The notes under the pieces are model-generated. The model was not told the DNA's origin and did no database searches. It was given only the letters and a program-made list of their open reading frames with translations. From positions 81,907 to 108,174 of the forward strand of contig JAHZDG010000002.1 in the NCBI GenBank assembly GCA_019422485.1: a stretch of DNA of 26,268 nucleotides. Direction: 5' to 3'. Shown piece by piece: positions 24,772-26,268 of this stretch. The stretch is from Alistipes sp. Lineage in GTDB: Bacteria > Bacteroidota > Bacteroidia > Bacteroidales > Rikenellaceae. Position 1 is the first letter of the stretch. Each line of letters begins with the position of its first letter. The position numbers were made by a program, and so were the translations under genes.

Positions 24772-26268
24772 TTAGTGTTTGAAATGTCTTAATCCGGTAA
24801 ATACCATCGCTACGTCATGTTCGTTGCAGTAGTCGATACTTTCCTGGTCGCGCACCGAACCGCCCGGTTGAATCACAGCTTCGATACCGGCTTCGTGAGC
24901 GATTTGCACGCAGTCAGAGAAGGGGAAGAAGGCATCCGATGCCATGACGGCCCCGTGCAGATCGAACCCGAACGACTGAGCCTTGGCGATGGCCTGTTTG
25001 AGGGCGTCCACCCGAGAGGTCTGACCTACCCCGCTGGCCAGCAACATACCGTTCTTAGCCAATACGATCGCGTTGCTCTTCGAGTTTTTCACGATCTTGT
25101 TGGCAAAGATCAGATCGGCCAGTTGTTCGTCCGTCACCTGACGGTTCGTCACCCCTTTGACTTCGCTGTCCTGTCCGCCCACTTTGAGGTCACGATCCTG
25201 AACGGCTACCCCGTTCAACATCGAACGATACTGCATCGGACAACGGCTGGTATCTTTCAATTTCAGGATGATGCGATTCTTCTTGCCTTCAAGGATTTCG
25301 AGAGCCTCGGGAGTGTAATCCGGAGCCAGAATCACTTCGAAGAAAATCTTGTTGATTTCGGCAGCCGTAGCGGCATCCACAGCCCGGTTGCAGATCAACA
25401 CCCCACCAAAGGCCGATACCGGGTCTCCGGCCAAAGCATCTTTCCAGGCTTCAAGCACGGTGGCACGAGTAGCCAACCCGCAGGCGTTGTTATGTTTGAG
25501 AATCGCAAAGGTCGGTTCGCTGAATTCGTCGATCAGGTTGAGCGCAGCATCGATATCCAACATGTTGTTGTAGGAGATTTCCTTGCCATGGAGTTTGTCG
25601 AACATGCGATCCAGATCGCCATAGAAGGTGGCCTTCTGATGGGGGTTTTCGCCATAACGCAACACGACCCCGCGGTCATAACTCCGTTTGAAAACCGGCA
25701 GACCTTCCTGACGGTTGAAATAGTTGAAGATGGCGGTATCGTAATGCGAGCTTACCTGGAAAGCGTAAGCGGCAAAACGACGACGCTGTTCGAAAGTCGT
25801 GGCACTATGCTGCGAAGTCAGGATGTCCAACACTTCGGCATAATGATCCACCGACGGCACGATCAGCACATCTTTGTGGTTTTTGGCGGCGGCACGGATC
25901 AGCGAGATCCCACCGATATCGATTTTCTCGATGATGGCTTGTTCGTCGGCCCCCGAAGCCACCGTCTGTTCGAACGGATAGAGGTCCACGATCACCAGAT
26001 CGATTTCAGGAATTTCATATTGAGTCATTTGTTCGCCATCCTGCGGATTGTCACGACGAGCCAGAATGCCGCCGAATACCTTAGGATGCAGGGTTTTCAC
26101 CCGTCCGCCCAGAATAGACGGATAACCGGTCAGGCTTTCCACCGAAGTGGCTTCCAGACCCAGCCCTTCGATAAAAGAGAGGGTTCCCCCGGTCGAATAT
26201 AATTTAACTCCGTCTGCAGAGAGTTGACGTACAATCTCTTCCAGACCGTCTTTGTAATAAACCGAAAT
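24772..26268 (-). CDS. purH: Bifunctional AICAR formyltransferase / IMP cyclohydrolase PurH (5' partial)
   Basis: The last two steps of IMP synthesis are carried by this cytoplasmic enzyme. The reading frame is open to the right edge: codons from 26268 read ISVYYKDGLEEIVRQL and then LYSTGGTLSF, the normal N-terminal part of the cyclohydrolase (MGS-like) domain, so only about 10-12 residues are missing. The GTG at 26140-26142 is internal and not a start. Further signatures are GRVKTLHPKVFGGIL in the cyclohydrolase domain and, in the formyltransferase domain, VVLRYGENPHQKATFYG, AILKHNNACGLA (the Lys-His pair), SDAFFPFSDCVQIAHEAG and IQPGGSVRDQESID. The C-terminus MVFTGLRHFKH is complete. About 498 residues are present out of an expected 508 or so. 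It leads straight into mreB (7-nt gap), a gene order widespread in Bacteroidota. Confidence 0.97.
   Translation of the reverse strand: MSVYYKDGLEEIVRQLSADGVKLYSTGGTLSFIEGLGLEATSVESLTGYPSILGGRVKTLHPKVFGGILARRDNPQDGEQMTQYEIPEIDLVIVDLYPFEQTVASGADEQAIIEKIDIGGISLIRAAAKNHKDVLIVPSVDHYAEVLDILTSQHSATTFEQRRRFAAYAFQVSSHYDTAIFNYFNRQEGLPVFKRSYDRGVVLRYGENPHQKATFYGDLDRMFDKLHGKEISYNNMLDIDAALNLIDEFSEPTFAILKHNNACGLATRATVLEAWKDALAGDPVSAFGGVLICNRAVDAATAAEINKIFFEVILAPDYTPEALEILEGKKNRIILKLKDTSRCPMQYRSMLNGVAVQDRDLKVGGQDSEVKGVTNRQVTDEQLADLIFANKIVKNSKSNAIVLAKNGMLLASGVGQTSRVDALKQAIAKAQSFGFDLHGAVMASDAFFPFSDCVQIAHEAGIEAVIQPGGSVRDQESIDYCNEHDVAMVFTGLRHFKH

Noticed and set aside
24817..26202. A 461-codon plus-strand open frame opposite purH
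   Set aside because: Same mirror-frame effect. The purH motifs on the minus strand are complete and the opposite translation resembles no known protein.
1..26268. Mobile elements, CRISPR arrays, tRNA or rRNA genes, toxin-antitoxin or defence systems
   Set aside because: None were seen. All substantial coding regions are accounted for by conserved housekeeping or secreted enzyme families, and composition is even throughout.

Overview
The window is chromosomal housekeeping DNA from a member of the Bacteroidota, most likely order Bacteroidales. The evidence is gene content (a purH-mreB-mreC-mreD-PBP2-rodA cluster, a minimal tatA-tatC pair, a lipoprotein GH78 enzyme), start sites without strong Shine-Dalgarno sequences, and promoters that fit the Bacteroidota -7 consensus TAnnTTTG. 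A Rikenellaceae/Alistipes-like host is a guess from the moderately GC-rich composition. No mobile elements, CRISPR arrays, tRNA or rRNA genes were seen.

Layout. (1) Positions 1-843 (+): the 3' part of a GNAT/OlsB-like acyltransferase, probably the glycine-lipid enzyme GlsB, open at the left edge. It converges on the next block at a bidirectional terminator. (2) Positions 1011-6144 (-): a compact block read as beta-barrel outer-membrane protein, phoH, purC, a PepD-type dipeptidase and a YegS/DagK-type lipid kinase. (3) Positions 6257-7729 (-): cardiolipin synthase, divergent from greA (+, 8009-8485). The greA leader carries a terminator-like hairpin between promoter and start codon. (4) Positions 8615-14582 (+): two secreted glycoside hydrolases, a GH2 beta-galactosidase and a GH78 alpha-L-rhamnosidase lipoprotein, each with its own promoter and terminator. 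(5) Positions 14850-15965 (+): tatA-tatC. (6) Positions 16244-26268 (-): a long operon read from the right edge as purH (5' end cut off), mreB, mreC, mreD, PBP2 (mrdA), rodA and a PMCA-type Ca2+ P-type ATPase. It ends in a bidirectional terminator facing tatC.

How the genes work together. The mreBCD-mrdA-rodA set encodes the lateral cell-wall elongation machine, with purH (last steps of IMP synthesis) as its conserved leader and a cation pump at its tail. The acyltransferase, lipid kinase and cardiolipin synthase all act on membrane lipids. The two glycosidases would trim beta-galactosyl and alpha-rhamnosyl residues from plant or host glycans, but no SusC/SusD pair or regulator is present here. 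I found no convincing new multi-gene system. The best leads are regulatory: the attenuator-like greA leader, and the structured 140-nt gap between mreD and mrdA.
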